Positions 25,200 to 34,028 are shown, counted from the stretch's first letter. The stretch is DNA of 48,635 nt from an uncultured Oscillospiraceae bacterium (GCA_949737515.1 CATJCP010000138.1:1-48635); one strand, 5' to 3'. Notes: generated by a model not told the origin, from the letters alone. Numbers and translations are program-made.

Positions 25200-25508
25200 A
25201 ATGAAAAACCGCTGAATGAGAAGAGTACCTTTGGCACGATCCCCCTACAGAGAGCTGCGGACGGTGAAAACGCGGCGGCGGGAGGTCAGAGGGAATGGAC
25301 TCATGAGGGCAGGACGAAAAGCGTATTGCGCCCAGTAGCGCCTGACGGGAGCATCTCCGCCGTTACCAGGGGATTCCGTAACATCGCATACGGATTAAGG
25401 GGGCAGAGAATAACCTTTGCCAAATTGGGTGGCACCGCAGGAGCATATTAAGCTCTTGTCCCAGTCTAACATTATTTAGGTTAGATTGGGACAAGAGCTT
25501 TTTGTTTT
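25200..25508 (+). promoter_or_regulatory. T-box leader, predicted tryptophan specifier
   Basis: tRNA-sensing attenuator. Stem I: ATGAG (25216-25220) pairs with CTCAT (25300-25304), CCTTT (25228-25232) with AGAGG (25288-25292); between them lie the specifier-loop strands AAGAGTA and GAATGGA. The specifier is TGG (25296-25298), the Trp codon, preceded by GAA and followed by a purine as usual. The T-box core is TTGGGTGGCACCGCAG (25425-25440); its TGGC pairs with a G73-type tRNA end, fitting tRNA-Trp and arguing against Met. A 20-bp terminator stem (25451-25500) with a long T-run follows. Confidence 0.88.
25451..25508 (+). terminator. Terminator of the T-box leader
   Basis: 20-bp stem AGCTCTTGTCCCAGTCTAAC with its complement (one G-T pair), loop of about nine bases, then TTTTTGTTTTT. 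It is the conditional terminator of the T-box. Confidence 0.93.
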
Positions 25509-25673
25509 TGCCATGTTCCGGAAGGAACAGCGGACCCCAAAGGGAAAGGAGGCGGAAAACCATGGAAGGCCGGACAGCATTTTTCATCCAGCACCTATGA
25601 AGGGGTAAGGACAGCCGGAATCCCCACAGCAGCCCTGAATCCCTACACTCAAAAACATTGGAGGAAATGAAAT

Positions 25674-26858
25674 ATGACATTCACACCGATTATAGCCTTT
25701 GCCTGCGTTGCCGCCACCTTTGCCGTGGGCGACTACATTGCCCTGAAAACCAAGGGCGTTGTCTCCACCTTTATTACCGCCATTGTGGTGTTCATCCTGT
25801 TCGGAAGCGTTTTGAAGCTTTTTCCCGGCAATATGGTAGACCTGTCCGGTCTGTCTTCAATCATCCCCACCTTTGGCATGACCCTGATCCTCACCAATTT
25901 GGGCTCTACCCTTGACCTGAATGAACTGAAAAAGGAGTGGAGGACCATCCTGGTGTCCATTGCCGGGGTTGGGGGGATTGTGGTCCTGGGATTTACCTTG
26001 GGGCAGCTGCTGTTCGGCAGGGAGTATGCCCTCAGCGCCATTGCCCCCATTGCAGGCGGCATTGTGGCCACCATGATTTCTGGCGATGCGGCCAACGCAG
26101 CCAACCGCCCCGATATTGCCGCCTACACCGCAGCGGTCATGGCCATCCAAATGCTGATCGGGCTGCCCATCGCCTCCTTCTGCCTGAGAAAATCCGCTGC
26201 CCGGTATATTTCCAGGGGACTGCATAAGACAGGTGCTTCCGCCTCGGGAAAACAGCTGAGCCTGCGCATAATCCCTCCAACTCCAAAATCCCTCAACAGC
26301 CCTACTGCCCACTTTGCCCGGCTCGCCATCGCCGGGGCGTTGGCCCAGGCCTTAGCCAACCTCACAGGGATCAATGCGACTATCTGTTATCTGGCGGTGG
26401 GACTGCTGGCGGCGGCCACTGGAGCTGTAGAAAAGAACAGCCTCAAGCTGGCAGGCGGCGACGGTGTGATGCTGCTGGCAACCTATGCCTACTGCACTAC
26501 CAGCTTTCTCACTATGACTTTCTCCCAGTTTGCCGCTATTTTGATCCCGGTGATCGGTATGCTGCTCATTGGGGCAGTGGGTGTGATGCTCCTCTCCAGC
26601 GCCATGGGGCTGCTGTTTCATTGGGATCCCTTCCTGTCTATTGCGGTGGGGCTTTCCTGTATGCTGGGCTATCCTGTCACCTATGCGGTTGCCATGGAGG
26701 TGGTCAATGGAGCCACGGCAGACGGAGGCTATTCCGAGGGGGAGGTTCAGAATCTAACCAACCAGTTCCTGCCCAAGATGCTGATCGCAGGCGTGGCCTC
26801 GGTCAGTGTGGTTTCGGTGGTGCTGGCTGGAATGATCTCCCCCTTGATTTTCGCCTGA
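25674..26858 (+). CDS. Multi-pass membrane transporter of unknown substrate
   Basis: 394 residues with about ten to eleven hydrophobic helices. Gly/Ala-rich discontinuous segments (AIAPIAGGIVATMISGDAAN, about 122-141, and AVGLSCMLGYPVTYAVAMEV near the C-terminus) recall the crossed-helix transporters of the BASS/GltS/DUF819 type, but I cannot name the family with certainty. ATG at 25674 follows TTGGAGG. It is the first gene behind the predicted Trp T-box and lies 55 bases before an M20 amidohydrolase. The inferred role is uptake of tryptophan or of a tryptophan-containing conjugate that the next enzyme hydrolyses. Confidence 0.72.
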   Translation: MTFTPIIAFACVAATFAVGDYIALKTKGVVSTFITAIVVFILFGSVLKLFPGNMVDLSGLSSIIPTFGMTLILTNLGSTLDLNELKKEWRTILVSIAGVGGIVVLGFTLGQLLFGREYALSAIAPIAGGIVATMISGDAANAANRPDIAAYTAAVMAIQMLIGLPIASFCLRKSAARYISRGLHKTGASASGKQLSLRIIPPTPKSLNSPTAHFARLAIAGALAQALANLTGINATICYLAVGLLAAATGAVEKNSLKLAGGDGVMLLATYAYCTTSFLTMTFSQFAAILIPVIGMLLIGAVGVMLLSSAMGLLFHWDPFLSIAVGLSCMLGYPVTYAVAMEVVNGATADGGYSEGEVQNLTNQFLPKMLIAGVASVSVVSVVLAGMISPLIFA

Positions 26859-26913
26859 TTTTCTCAAAATTTTACAGACAGCAACTTTAAATGATGGAAA
26901 GGATGTATGGAAG

Positions 26914-28095
26914 ATGAACGCCAACTATATGCAGCGCGCCGAACAGATGCGGGAGGAAATCATCTCCAACCGGCGCACTCTTCACAGCTTTGCGGAAGTC
27001 GGCTTTGAGCTTGAAAAAACAGTTTCCTTTGTAATGGAGCGGCTCTCCTCCTATGGTTACCATCCTCAGAGGGTGGGAAAGGCCGGGGTGAGCTGCACAG
27101 TGGGGAAAGGGGGGAAAGTCTTTCTACTGCGGGGGGATATGGACGCCCTGCCTATGGAGGAGGAAACCGGCCTGCCCTTTGCCGCCGGCAACGGATGCTG
27201 CCATTCCTGTGGCCATGACTGCCACACCGCCATGCTTTTGGCCGCTGCAAAGCTGCTGAAGGAGCAGGAGGACTCCTTGGCCGGAAGGGTCAAGTTTATG
27301 TTCCAACCTGCGGAAGAGCTGCTGGGCGGGGCCCTGGATATGATCCAGGCCGGGATTCTGGAAAATCCCAAGGTGGATGCAGGATTGGCGCTGCACGTAA
27401 TGGTGGGAAACGAAAACAGCAAAACCGGAGAAGTTTTTTACGCAGATGGCCCGGCCAATTTCTCCGGCGATGCCGTGACCATTCGGGTGAAAGGGAGGGC
27501 TGCCCATGGAAGCACTCCAGAGGCGGGAGTAGACGCCATTACCATTGCCTCTCACATTGTCATTGCCCTCCAGGAGGTACTTGCCAGGGAGATCAATTCC
27601 ATGCAGCCCTCTGTCCTGATCGTTGGGACCATCCATGGGGGAACTACCTGCAATACCCTGGCCGGGGAAGCTGTCTTAGAGTGTTCCTGCCGGGCCGCCA
27701 CCCACGAAAACCGTGCATTTTTAAAACAAAGAATCAAAGAAATCGCCGAGGGCACCGCCAAAACCTTCCGCGGAGAGGCAGAGGTGGAATATGTCTACGG
27801 AATGCCGCCTATGGTCAACAACAGGGAATTGAGCAGCGAGATCGGGGAGTACTGCCGGGAGATGCTGTCGCCTGAGAAAGTCCATGTCATTCCTGTTTCC
27901 AATGGGACGGAGGATTTTACCGCCGTAGCAGCAAAGATCCCCACCACGTATCTGAACCTGGGAGCGGGAAGCAGGGACCAGGGCCACGAATTTTCCATGC
28001 ACCATCCTAAGATGGAGGTGGACGAGGACGCTCTGCCCACTGGCGCGGCGCTGTATGCCTTTACAGCTGCAAGATACCTGGAAAACCATAGGTGA
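26914..28095 (+). CDS. M20D-family amidohydrolase (N-acyl-amino-acid hydrolase type)
   Basis: Metal-dependent amidohydrolase, 393 residues. Core motifs: LLRGDMDALPMEEETGLPFA (about 71-90, metal Asp), CHSCGHDCHTAMLLAA (metal Cys/His), FMFQPAEELLGGA (catalytic Glu and metal Glu), KGRAAHGSTPEAGVDAI (dimerisation domain) and the C-terminal metal-ligand region GHEFSMHHPKMEVDE. These match IAA-amino-acid hydrolase/aminoacylase-like enzymes that release a free amino acid from an N-acyl conjugate. ATG at 26914 follows a GGAAAGGA site. Together with the T-box and permease it suggests recovery of tryptophan from a conjugate; that step is inference. Confidence 0.9.
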   Translation: MNANYMQRAEQMREEIISNRRTLHSFAEVGFELEKTVSFVMERLSSYGYHPQRVGKAGVSCTVGKGGKVFLLRGDMDALPMEEETGLPFAAGNGCCHSCGHDCHTAMLLAAAKLLKEQEDSLAGRVKFMFQPAEELLGGALDMIQAGILENPKVDAGLALHVMVGNENSKTGEVFYADGPANFSGDAVTIRVKGRAAHGSTPEAGVDAITIASHIVIALQEVLAREINSMQPSVLIVGTIHGGTTCNTLAGEAVLECSCRAATHENRAFLKQRIKEIAEGTAKTFRGEAEVEYVYGMPPMVNNRELSSEIGEYCREMLSPEKVHVIPVSNGTEDFTAVAAKIPTTYLNLGAGSRDQGHEFSMHHPKMEVDEDALPTGAALYAFTAARYLENHR

Positions 28096-28204
28096 GAAGC
28101 CTATATAGGCCGGGACATCAGTGGCTTGCCTCATGCTCCTGAGTACCCGGCCAAAGGCTATCTTTTTTGGCTGTCTCCGTTGTGTCTCATTGCAAAAATT
28201 TTCA

Positions 28205-28233
28205 TTGACAAAAGGGGAGGGATAGACTATAAT
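28205..28233 (+). promoter_or_regulatory. Promoter of tRNA-Pro
   Basis: TTGACA (28205-28210), 17-base spacer, TATAAT (28228-28233), 21 bases before the tRNA. Confidence 0.88.
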
Positions 28234-28253
28234 AAAATGCACTGGCCATGAAT

Positions 28254-28327
28254 CGAGGCGTAGCTCAGTTTGGTAGAGTGCTTGGTTTGGGACCAAGATG
28301 CCGCAGGTTCGAGTCCTGTCGCCTCGA
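28254..28327 (+). tRNA. tRNA-Pro (anticodon TGG)
   Basis: Acceptor stem CGAGGCG/CGCCTCG with A73; anticodon loop TTTGGGA in stem CTTGG/CCAAG gives TGG, proline; T-arm GCAGG-TTCGAGT-CCTGT. The CCA end is not encoded (ACTA follows). Confidence 0.96.
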
Positions 28328-28369
28328 CTATAGGTCTTTACAGAGAATTTGGGGAATTTAAAAAAATAG

Positions 28370-28398
28370 TTGACAAAGTCCGCAGAGCATGATATAAT
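28370..28398 (+). promoter_or_regulatory. Promoter of tRNA-Thr/tRNA-Tyr
   Basis: TTGACA (28370-28375), 17-base spacer, TATAAT (28393-28398), 44 bases before tRNA-Thr. Confidence 0.88.
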
Positions 28399-28441
28399 AG
28401 TGACCGTCGTTTGGACGGGATTGTGGTTGCGTTACTGATAT

Positions 28442-28514
28442 GCTGGTGTAGCTCAGTTGGTAGAGCAGCTGATTTGTAATCAGCAGGTCGGGGGTTCAAG
28501 TCCGTCCACCAGCT
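28442..28514 (+). tRNA. tRNA-Thr (anticodon TGT)
   Basis: Acceptor stem GCTGGTG/CACCAGC; anticodon loop TTTGTAA in stem GCTGA/TCAGC gives TGT, threonine; D-loop AGTTGGTA; T-loop TTCAAGT. Discriminator T; CCA not encoded, the tRNA running straight into a T-run. Confidence 0.96.
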
Positions 28515-28532
28515 TTTTTCTAAACTTAATAT

Positions 28533-28617
28533 GGGAGTGTTCCCGAGTGGCCAAAGGGGGCAGACTGTAAATCTGTTGTCTTCGACTTCGGTGGTTCGAA
28601 TCCACCCGCTCCCACCA
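28533..28617 (+). tRNA. tRNA-Tyr (anticodon GTA)
   Basis: Class II tRNA with a long variable arm. Acceptor GGGAGTG/CGCTCCC with A73 and encoded CCA; anticodon loop CTGTAAA gives GTA, tyrosine; variable-arm hairpin around TGTCTTCGACTTCG. It follows tRNA-Thr by 18 bases and ends at a strong terminator. Confidence 0.96.
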
Positions 28618-28620
28618 TGA

Positions 28621-28658
28621 AAAATCCGCTTAGTTATAAGGACTGAGCGGATTTTTTC
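28621..28658 (+). terminator. Terminator of the tRNA cluster
   Basis: AATCCGCTTAGT/ACTGAGCGGATT stem (one G-T pair), seven-base loop, then TTTTCTTTTTT. Confidence 0.92.
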
Positions 28659-28745
28659 TTTTTTGTTTTATCCCTATATTTTGGAATGCCTGCTCCTTTT
28701 GCAGTATCTTAACAGCACACTTATTTTCCTGCCGCTGGACGGCTA

Positions 28746-28775
28746 TTGACACAAAAAGGGCAAGAATAGTATAAT
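28746..28775 (+). promoter_or_regulatory. Promoter of the hybrid kinase gene
   Basis: TTGACA (28746-28751), 18-base spacer, TATAAT (28770-28775). Confidence 0.78.
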
Positions 28776-28869
28776 ATGAATGTAGCAACAAATATATTTA
28801 TTTTATACAACTGAAGGTATATTTTTGAGGCCAGACCTCCTTCCAAAATACCGAAATGGAGAACGTCCA

Positions 28870-31434
28870 ATGAAAGAAACTCCAAATAAACAGAACAGGA
28901 GAAGAGGGACTTCTCTGCTCCTCTCCATTATTTTCATTTTTGGCATTTTTGGGACAATAGTATTTGCGGTGTCTCGCAGGATATCCAAAGAGATGTCCGA
29001 GGCTGCCATTCAGAACCTGAGTGAAAGCCTGGACCTGATTGAGAGCACCATTGAGGCGATCTTACGCAGTGAAGTGGAATTTCAAAAGCTGATCGCCCAG
29101 GAAATCGCGCGGGCGGAAAATCCCGAAGAGTACATCCGCGTTTACGAGAAAAATCAGATCGTGGCAAAGATGTCACTGATTCTCTCTGGAAGAACAGAGG
29201 GCGTCTCCAACACTGGGGAACGGTTTACAGAGGAGGACCTGGATTTTTCTGCAGGCGGGACAATATTAGGACTGCCAATCTCCCGATCCTATCTGAACTA
29301 TATGGGAACATGGTCCTATACCATAAAATGTCCCGTTAAACGGGATGGAGAGGAGATCGCCACCCTTTACGCCGAGTATGTCTACGACGCCATTGATCAG
29401 TCGCTCCCGGAGGGATTTTACAATAAGCAGGCTTCTCTGTATATTATGGACGCGGAGAGCCGGCGGTTCGTCCTAAAGCCCAAGGGAATGGGGCAGCGCA
29501 GCGCAGGCCACCTGAATCTGAATGATTTTTACCGGGCGAACAATATTCAGGACCCGGGAATTCAGGAGGAGGTGGAGGCGTGCCTGAATTCCGGCCGGAA
29601 TATTCTGTTTTATCATGATATTCGCGAGGAGCGGGCCCTCAACTATATGTGGTCGGTCAACAACGGGACGATTTTCCTGGTTGGCTATGTGCCGGTTGAG
29701 GCGATACAGCAGGAGGGACGGACGGTCAACCAAAATATTATGATCGTTGTCGTCTCGCTGATGACAGCGTTTTTCCTATGCATTGTTTTGTATTACCTCA
29801 GCTGGAAACAACAGGATAAGCTGCGAAAGGAGCAGGAGACGGAACGGAGGCTCCACAGCCAGCAGCTGGCGGAGGCATTGCATGCTGCCCAGATTGCCAG
29901 CGAATCCAAGACAATGTTCCTCTCCAATATGTCCCACGATATCCGCACGCCGATGAACGCCGTACTGGGCTTCACGACCCTTCTGGCCAAGGATGCGGAG
30001 AATCCTGCCAAGGTGCGGGAATACACCAAGAAAATTACAGCTTCCGGACAGCATCTCCTTCGTCTTATCAACGATATTTTGGACGTCTCCAAAATTGAGA
30101 GCGGGAAAGTGGTGCTCAGCTTTGAACAATTTGCCCTAAACGATGTAGTTTCTTCTGTAGAAGCCATCATTCAGCCTATGGCAAAGGCGAAGCGGCAGGA
30201 ATTCCATCTGGAAATGACAGGCATCCAGCATGAGTATCTGATCGGGGATGAGACCAGGATCAACCAGATTTTAATCAACCTTCTCTCCAACGCAGTGAAG
30301 TATACGCCGGAGGGTGGCCATATCTGGTTCCGCATCATCGGCCTCAAGCAGCGCTCCGATCAATATGAGCACATCCGCATCGAAGTGGAGGATGATGGCT
30401 ATGGCATGACGCCGGAGTATCTGAAGACCATCTTTGACGCCTTCACCAGAGCGGAAAACAGTACTACCAATAAGGTGCAGGGCACCGGACTGGGTATGGC
30501 GATCACCAAGAGCATTGTGGAGCTTATGGGCGGGACGATTGAGGTTTTCAGTGAGGTGGACCATGGAACGCTCTTCCGGGTTGACCTGGAGCTACGTGTG
30601 CTTGAAGAGGCAATAGACCGCCAGTTTTGGACGCAGCGGAACATCACCCATCTCCTAGAAATGGTGGGAAACCAAGAGAGCCGGGAAATGATCCCATCCC
30701 TTATGAAGGATACTGGCGTGGGGATAGATGCCGCCGCCAATACAGAGGAAGCGCTGAATCTGATACATGGAGGCGCGGACTACCAGCTGGTTTTGCTGGA
30801 CTGGGAGGATTTCGGCCTGCAGGCTGTCAGAGACCTTCGGCAGGAGCTGCCGAAGGCTGTTCCGATCATTCTTTTGGCGGAGTTCAGTGCGGAGGGGATA
30901 GAGGAGGCGTTTCAGTATAGCCCAACGGGCATTCTTACAAAGCCCTTCTTTGTGTCTGCCCTTCGGAGGAAAATAGAAGAGCTGTGGGCGGAGACAGATG
31001 GAGCCCGTGGTCCGGAGCTGAAAGAAGACAGCGATTTAAAGGGTATGCACTTCCTAGCCGCAGAGGACAACGAGATCAATGGAGAAATTCTGGTGGAACT
31101 TTTGGAAATTGAAGGCGCCTCCTGTGAGATTGTAACAGATGGACGGCTTGCAGTAGAGCGTTTCCAGCGTTCAGAGCCTGGAGAGTTTGACGCGATTCTG
31201 ATGGATGTCCAAATGCCGGTAATGAACGGCCATGAGGCGGCCAGGGCAATCCGTTCCCTGGATCGGGAGGACGCAGGAAACATACTCATTATAGCCATGA
31301 CGGCCAACGCCTTTGCCGAGGATGAAAAGGCTGCGCTGGACGCCGGTATGGACGCCCATGTACCCAAGCCCCTGGATATGGAGCTTTTGAAGAAAACCAT
31401 CAAACAATTTGGCAGACAAAAGGAGAAGCTATGA
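28870..31434 (+). CDS. Hybrid sensor histidine kinase with two receiver domains
   Basis: 854 residues. Order: short cytoplasmic tail, membrane helix (about 14-36), extracellular sensor of about 265 residues (Cache-like by size), second helix (NIMIVVVSLMTAFFLCIVLY, about 296-315), HisKA with FLSNMSHDIRTPMNAVLGF (phospho-His), HATPase with INLLSNAVKYTP, VEDDGYGMTP and GTGLGMAITKSIVELMGGTI, then a degenerate receiver (acidic pair missing, LLDWEDF retained) and a full C-terminal receiver (AAEDNEINGEILVELLEIEG, ILMDVQMPVMNG, AMTANAF, PKPLD). ATG at 28870 follows TGGAGA; an upstream in-frame TTG at 28825 is less likely. The next gene is a solute-binding lipoprotein. The output regulator is not in the window. 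Confidence 0.92.
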   Translation: MKETPNKQNRRRGTSLLLSIIFIFGIFGTIVFAVSRRISKEMSEAAIQNLSESLDLIESTIEAILRSEVEFQKLIAQEIARAENPEEYIRVYEKNQIVAKMSLILSGRTEGVSNTGERFTEEDLDFSAGGTILGLPISRSYLNYMGTWSYTIKCPVKRDGEEIATLYAEYVYDAIDQSLPEGFYNKQASLYIMDAESRRFVLKPKGMGQRSAGHLNLNDFYRANNIQDPGIQEEVEACLNSGRNILFYHDIREERALNYMWSVNNGTIFLVGYVPVEAIQQEGRTVNQNIMIVVVSLMTAFFLCIVLYYLSWKQQDKLRKEQETERRLHSQQLAEALHAAQIASESKTMFLSNMSHDIRTPMNAVLGFTTLLAKDAENPAKVREYTKKITASGQHLLRLINDILDVSKIESGKVVLSFEQFALNDVVSSVEAIIQPMAKAKRQEFHLEMTGIQHEYLIGDETRINQILINLLSNAVKYTPEGGHIWFRIIGLKQRSDQYEHIRIEVEDDGYGMTPEYLKTIFDAFTRAENSTTNKVQGTGLGMAITKSIVELMGGTIEVFSEVDHGTLFRVDLELRVLEEAIDRQFWTQRNITHLLEMVGNQESREMIPSLMKDTGVGIDAAANTEEALNLIHGGADYQLVLLDWEDFGLQAVRDLRQELPKAVPIILLAEFSAEGIEEAFQYSPTGILTKPFFVSALRRKIEELWAETDGARGPELKEDSDLKGMHFLAAEDNEINGEILVELLEIEGASCEIVTDGRLAVERFQRSEPGEFDAILMDVQMPVMNGHEAARAIRSLDREDAGNILIIAMTANAFAEDEKAALDAGMDAHVPKPLDMELLKKTIKQFGRQKEKL

Positions 31435-31435
31435 T

Positions 31436-32740
31436 ATGCATATGAATAGACGGAGATGGATTTCCGCCTGTCTGGCGGTATTAACAGCTTTGATGCTGAC
31501 GTCCTGCGGTTATGAGGATCCCAAAAATCTTATCTCTCAGAATGAGGGAGACGAACGGGTTGTCAATCTGTTCAGTCCTATGGAAAAAACAGATCCCAAT
31601 GCGGAAAATGTGGCGCGGACCGCATCGGATCTGACAGTTGCAATGGCGGAGGAAGCCCTGAATGTGACCATGTTCTATAGAACTTATACAGCGGAGAGTT
31701 ACCAGGAAAAGACATATGACGAAATATGCCTGGACCGCGCCCGGAATAATATGGATGATCTGTATCTGCTCAACCCCGATGCCGTTCTGGCGTTGGGAGC
31801 AGAGGGGAAACTCCAGGATCTGTCTGGATTGGACAGCGCAAAGAACCTTCGGGAGATTGTCCGTACAGCTAACACAGTGGATGGGAAGCTGGTGGCCATT
31901 CCCCAGGAGGTGGTGGCCTATGGGTTGTTTATCAACAAGGATATGTTTGCCCAGTACAGCCTCACCCTTCCAGAGACGCCGGAGGAATTTCTGGAGTGCT
32001 GCCGGGTATTCCAGGAGAACGGAATCAAGACACCCATTGGGGCCAACCGCTGGTGGCTGGAAACCTTCGTTTTCGCCCAGGCCTACGCCGACCTATATAA
32101 CGGCGGAAATACGGCGGCGGAGATTGCAGCCCTCAACAGCGGGGAAGCCAAGTACAGCGATTATATGCGGCCCGGCTTCGAATTTCTTCAAACGTTAATG
32201 GAACGGGGATATATTGACGCGGAAAAGGCCCTTGTCAGCGAGGCGATTGAAGGGGAGGGAGAGGATTTTCTGGCGGGAAAAACCCCCATTGTCATGGCCT
32301 ATTGGGGCGCGGCGAACACAGAAACCGCCTACGGAAAGACAGATTTTGAGATGGAAGTCATCGGCTTCCCCAGCAGCCGAGGTCAGATGCCGGTAATACC
32401 TATGACAGGGTTTGCTGTCGGCGCCGAAGCAGAGCATCGTGAGGACGCCATGCGTGTGATGGACATTATGGTCTCCGATGAGGCGCTTCAGATCTATTCA
32501 GAGACCAACCGGGTTATCTCCCCCTCCAAAAATATAAAGGTGGACTGTGTCCCTGCGCTCAAACCTCTCAATGACAGGATTGAAGAGGGAGTTTATGTTC
32601 TGGGTTCCAATGCGGGGATGAATGTGGAACAGTGGGGCAATACCTGCCTGATTGTGCGAAAGCTGCTGGGCGGCGCGTCGGTAGACGAGTGCATGGCGGC
32701 CTTTGACGAACTCCAGGATACAGCATTGAAGCAATCATAA
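31436..32740 (+). CDS. Extracellular solute-binding lipoprotein paired with the hybrid kinase
   Basis: 434 residues, type 1 family sugar-binding-protein fold (MalE-like cluster). Signal peptide with RRRW start and lipobox LTSC (Cys about 24). Family-like segments include VDGKLVAIPQEVVAYGLFIN (the GK-x-AIP-x-xxxxxxYN motif), PETPEEFLECCRVFQENGI and a late FAVGAEAEHREDAMRVMDIM. ATG at 31436 is chosen because AAAGGAG lies 10 bases upstream and the kinase stop ends two bases before. There are no permease genes nearby, and a terminator follows, so it probably hands ligand to the kinase sensor instead of, or besides, a transporter. Confidence 0.88.
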   Translation: MHMNRRRWISACLAVLTALMLTSCGYEDPKNLISQNEGDERVVNLFSPMEKTDPNAENVARTASDLTVAMAEEALNVTMFYRTYTAESYQEKTYDEICLDRARNNMDDLYLLNPDAVLALGAEGKLQDLSGLDSAKNLREIVRTANTVDGKLVAIPQEVVAYGLFINKDMFAQYSLTLPETPEEFLECCRVFQENGIKTPIGANRWWLETFVFAQAYADLYNGGNTAAEIAALNSGEAKYSDYMRPGFEFLQTLMERGYIDAEKALVSEAIEGEGEDFLAGKTPIVMAYWGAANTETAYGKTDFEMEVIGFPSSRGQMPVIPMTGFAVGAEAEHREDAMRVMDIMVSDEALQIYSETNRVISPSKNIKVDCVPALKPLNDRIEEGVYVLGSNAGMNVEQWGNTCLIVRKLLGGASVDECMAAFDELQDTALKQS

Positions 32741-32769
32741 GAGAGGTCATTTTATCAATCAGGATAAGA

Positions 32770-32826
32770 GGGGCCTGTGATTTTGGGAGAGGTAATCCCT
32801 AAAATCACAGGCCCCTTAGATTTTTC
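32770..32826 (+). terminator. Terminator after the kinase/binding-protein operon
   Basis: 15-bp stem GGGGCCTGTGATTTT/AAAATCACAGGCCCC enclosing a GGGA/TCCC extension, followed by TTAGATTTTT. Confidence 0.9.
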
Positions 32827-32887
32827 AGGGAAAAGAAGCCCAGACCTGAAAAACGTATACCGTCCGTCTCATTCCCAAAACCATCCG

Positions 32888-33811
32888 TCAAAGATACCGG
32901 TTGACAGCCTCCATCAGCGTCCCCATATGCCGCTCCCCCATCAGAGTCACATGGCCAAGCCACTGGTTGATCTTCCATAGATCCCGCCGCTCATGATAGC
33001 CCGGCTCCAAGGGATAAAAGTGGTTGTATGCTTCTAAGAAGATGGGCGGCATTGGTTTGAACAGCTCGGTGGTGGTGAGATCGATCTCCCGGTTGCCATA
33101 GTAGAGCCCGCAGTCAATGGCTACCACTTTGGTTCCGGTAAAGAGAAGGTTGGCGATCCAGGGATCTCCATGGAGTAGTGAGAAGGTTTCCGGCTCCGGC
33201 GCTATCTGCGGCAGTCTCTGGATCAGTTTTTCCACGGCATTACAGCTCTCGACAGTCATATTCCCGGCCTTGACGGCCAGGCCCATGGTATCCCGCAGCC
33301 GGCACTCTCCGTAAAACTCCGCCCAGCTGTCCTTCCAGCTGTTCTCCTGGCGGAAAATCCCCAGATAGGTGTGGGTTTCCAGGCCGCAGCGGTCGTTAGT
33401 GACCCGATGGAGGGCAGCCAGAGCCTGGGCAATCTGCTCCCAGTCCCGGTTGCTCTGGGGCTCTATGGCGGGAACAGCCTCCAAAATCAACAGCGGCGGG
33501 GAATCCTGCAGCAACAGTCCCAGCACTTGGGGAGTGCTCATGGGGGAATGATCCCGCAGGTAGTCCAGCTGCCAGGCCTCAATCCGAAATTGATCGGGGG
33601 ACTGGCGCTGATCCCTCCCCATCTTCACAAACACCTCATAGGGGGTGGAAACTCCCAATGTCCCTGAAAATACAGCGCATTTATGCATTCCACGGGGTGT
33701 ACCTTTGAGGCCGTCGATACGGTAGGGTTTTCCCAAGGTTTGGGATACCGCTTCCTCTATTTTGAGGTTGTATGCCCCATCAAACAGAGGATTGCCTGTT
33801 GTCTCTGCCAT
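32888..33811 (-). CDS. Fructosamine-kinase/aminoglycoside-phosphotransferase-like kinase
   Basis: 307 residues, protein-kinase-like fold. TPYEVFVKMG carries the ATP-binding Lys; the catalytic loop is LLHGDPWIANLLF (about 219-231) and the metal site AIDCGLYYGNREIDL, closer to fructosamine kinases (IDPAVYYGDRE) than to drug kinases, but with CG replacing the usual PA. Such enzymes phosphorylate ketoamine-modified (glycated) residues or small sugars. ATG at 33811 follows AAAGGAG; the upstream in-frame ATG is not supported. It has its own promoter and no co-transcribed partner. Substrate uncertain. Confidence 0.82.
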   Translation of the reverse strand: MAETTGNPLFDGAYNLKIEEAVSQTLGKPYRIDGLKGTPRGMHKCAVFSGTLGVSTPYEVFVKMGRDQRQSPDQFRIEAWQLDYLRDHSPMSTPQVLGLLLQDSPPLLILEAVPAIEPQSNRDWEQIAQALAALHRVTNDRCGLETHTYLGIFRQENSWKDSWAEFYGECRLRDTMGLAVKAGNMTVESCNAVEKLIQRLPQIAPEPETFSLLHGDPWIANLLFTGTKVVAIDCGLYYGNREIDLTTTELFKPMPPIFLEAYNHFYPLEPGYHERRDLWKINQWLGHVTLMGERHMGTLMEAVNRYL

Positions 33812-33880
33812 TTTGTCATCTCCTTTACTTTTTCTCATGTTTCGCAGTATATGGAGCATTCCATTATTCTTTATAGGTAA

Positions 33881-33909
33881 ATTATACAGGGTTCAGTCGG
33901 GATAAGCAA
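33881..33909 (-). promoter_or_regulatory. Promoter of the fructosamine-kinase-like gene
   Basis: Minus-strand TTGCTT (33904-33909), 17-base spacer, TATAAT (33881-33886). Confidence 0.6.
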
Positions 33910-34028
33910 CTCTGACTTCCGCAAAAATAATAGGAGAGAAACAAAATCCAAATTTTTTTGCTTTTCACAGCCTTATCTTTATTGCTTGCCGCTGTGTAGG
34001 TGGTTGCCTGTTCCCTGCCACATTCTCC

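Noticed and set aside
25294-25300. Methionine (ATG) or aspartate (GAC) as T-box specifier
   Set aside because: Neither fits the GAA-NNN-purine register between the two specifier-loop helices; a methionine tRNA would need A73, but the TGGC bulge calls for G73.
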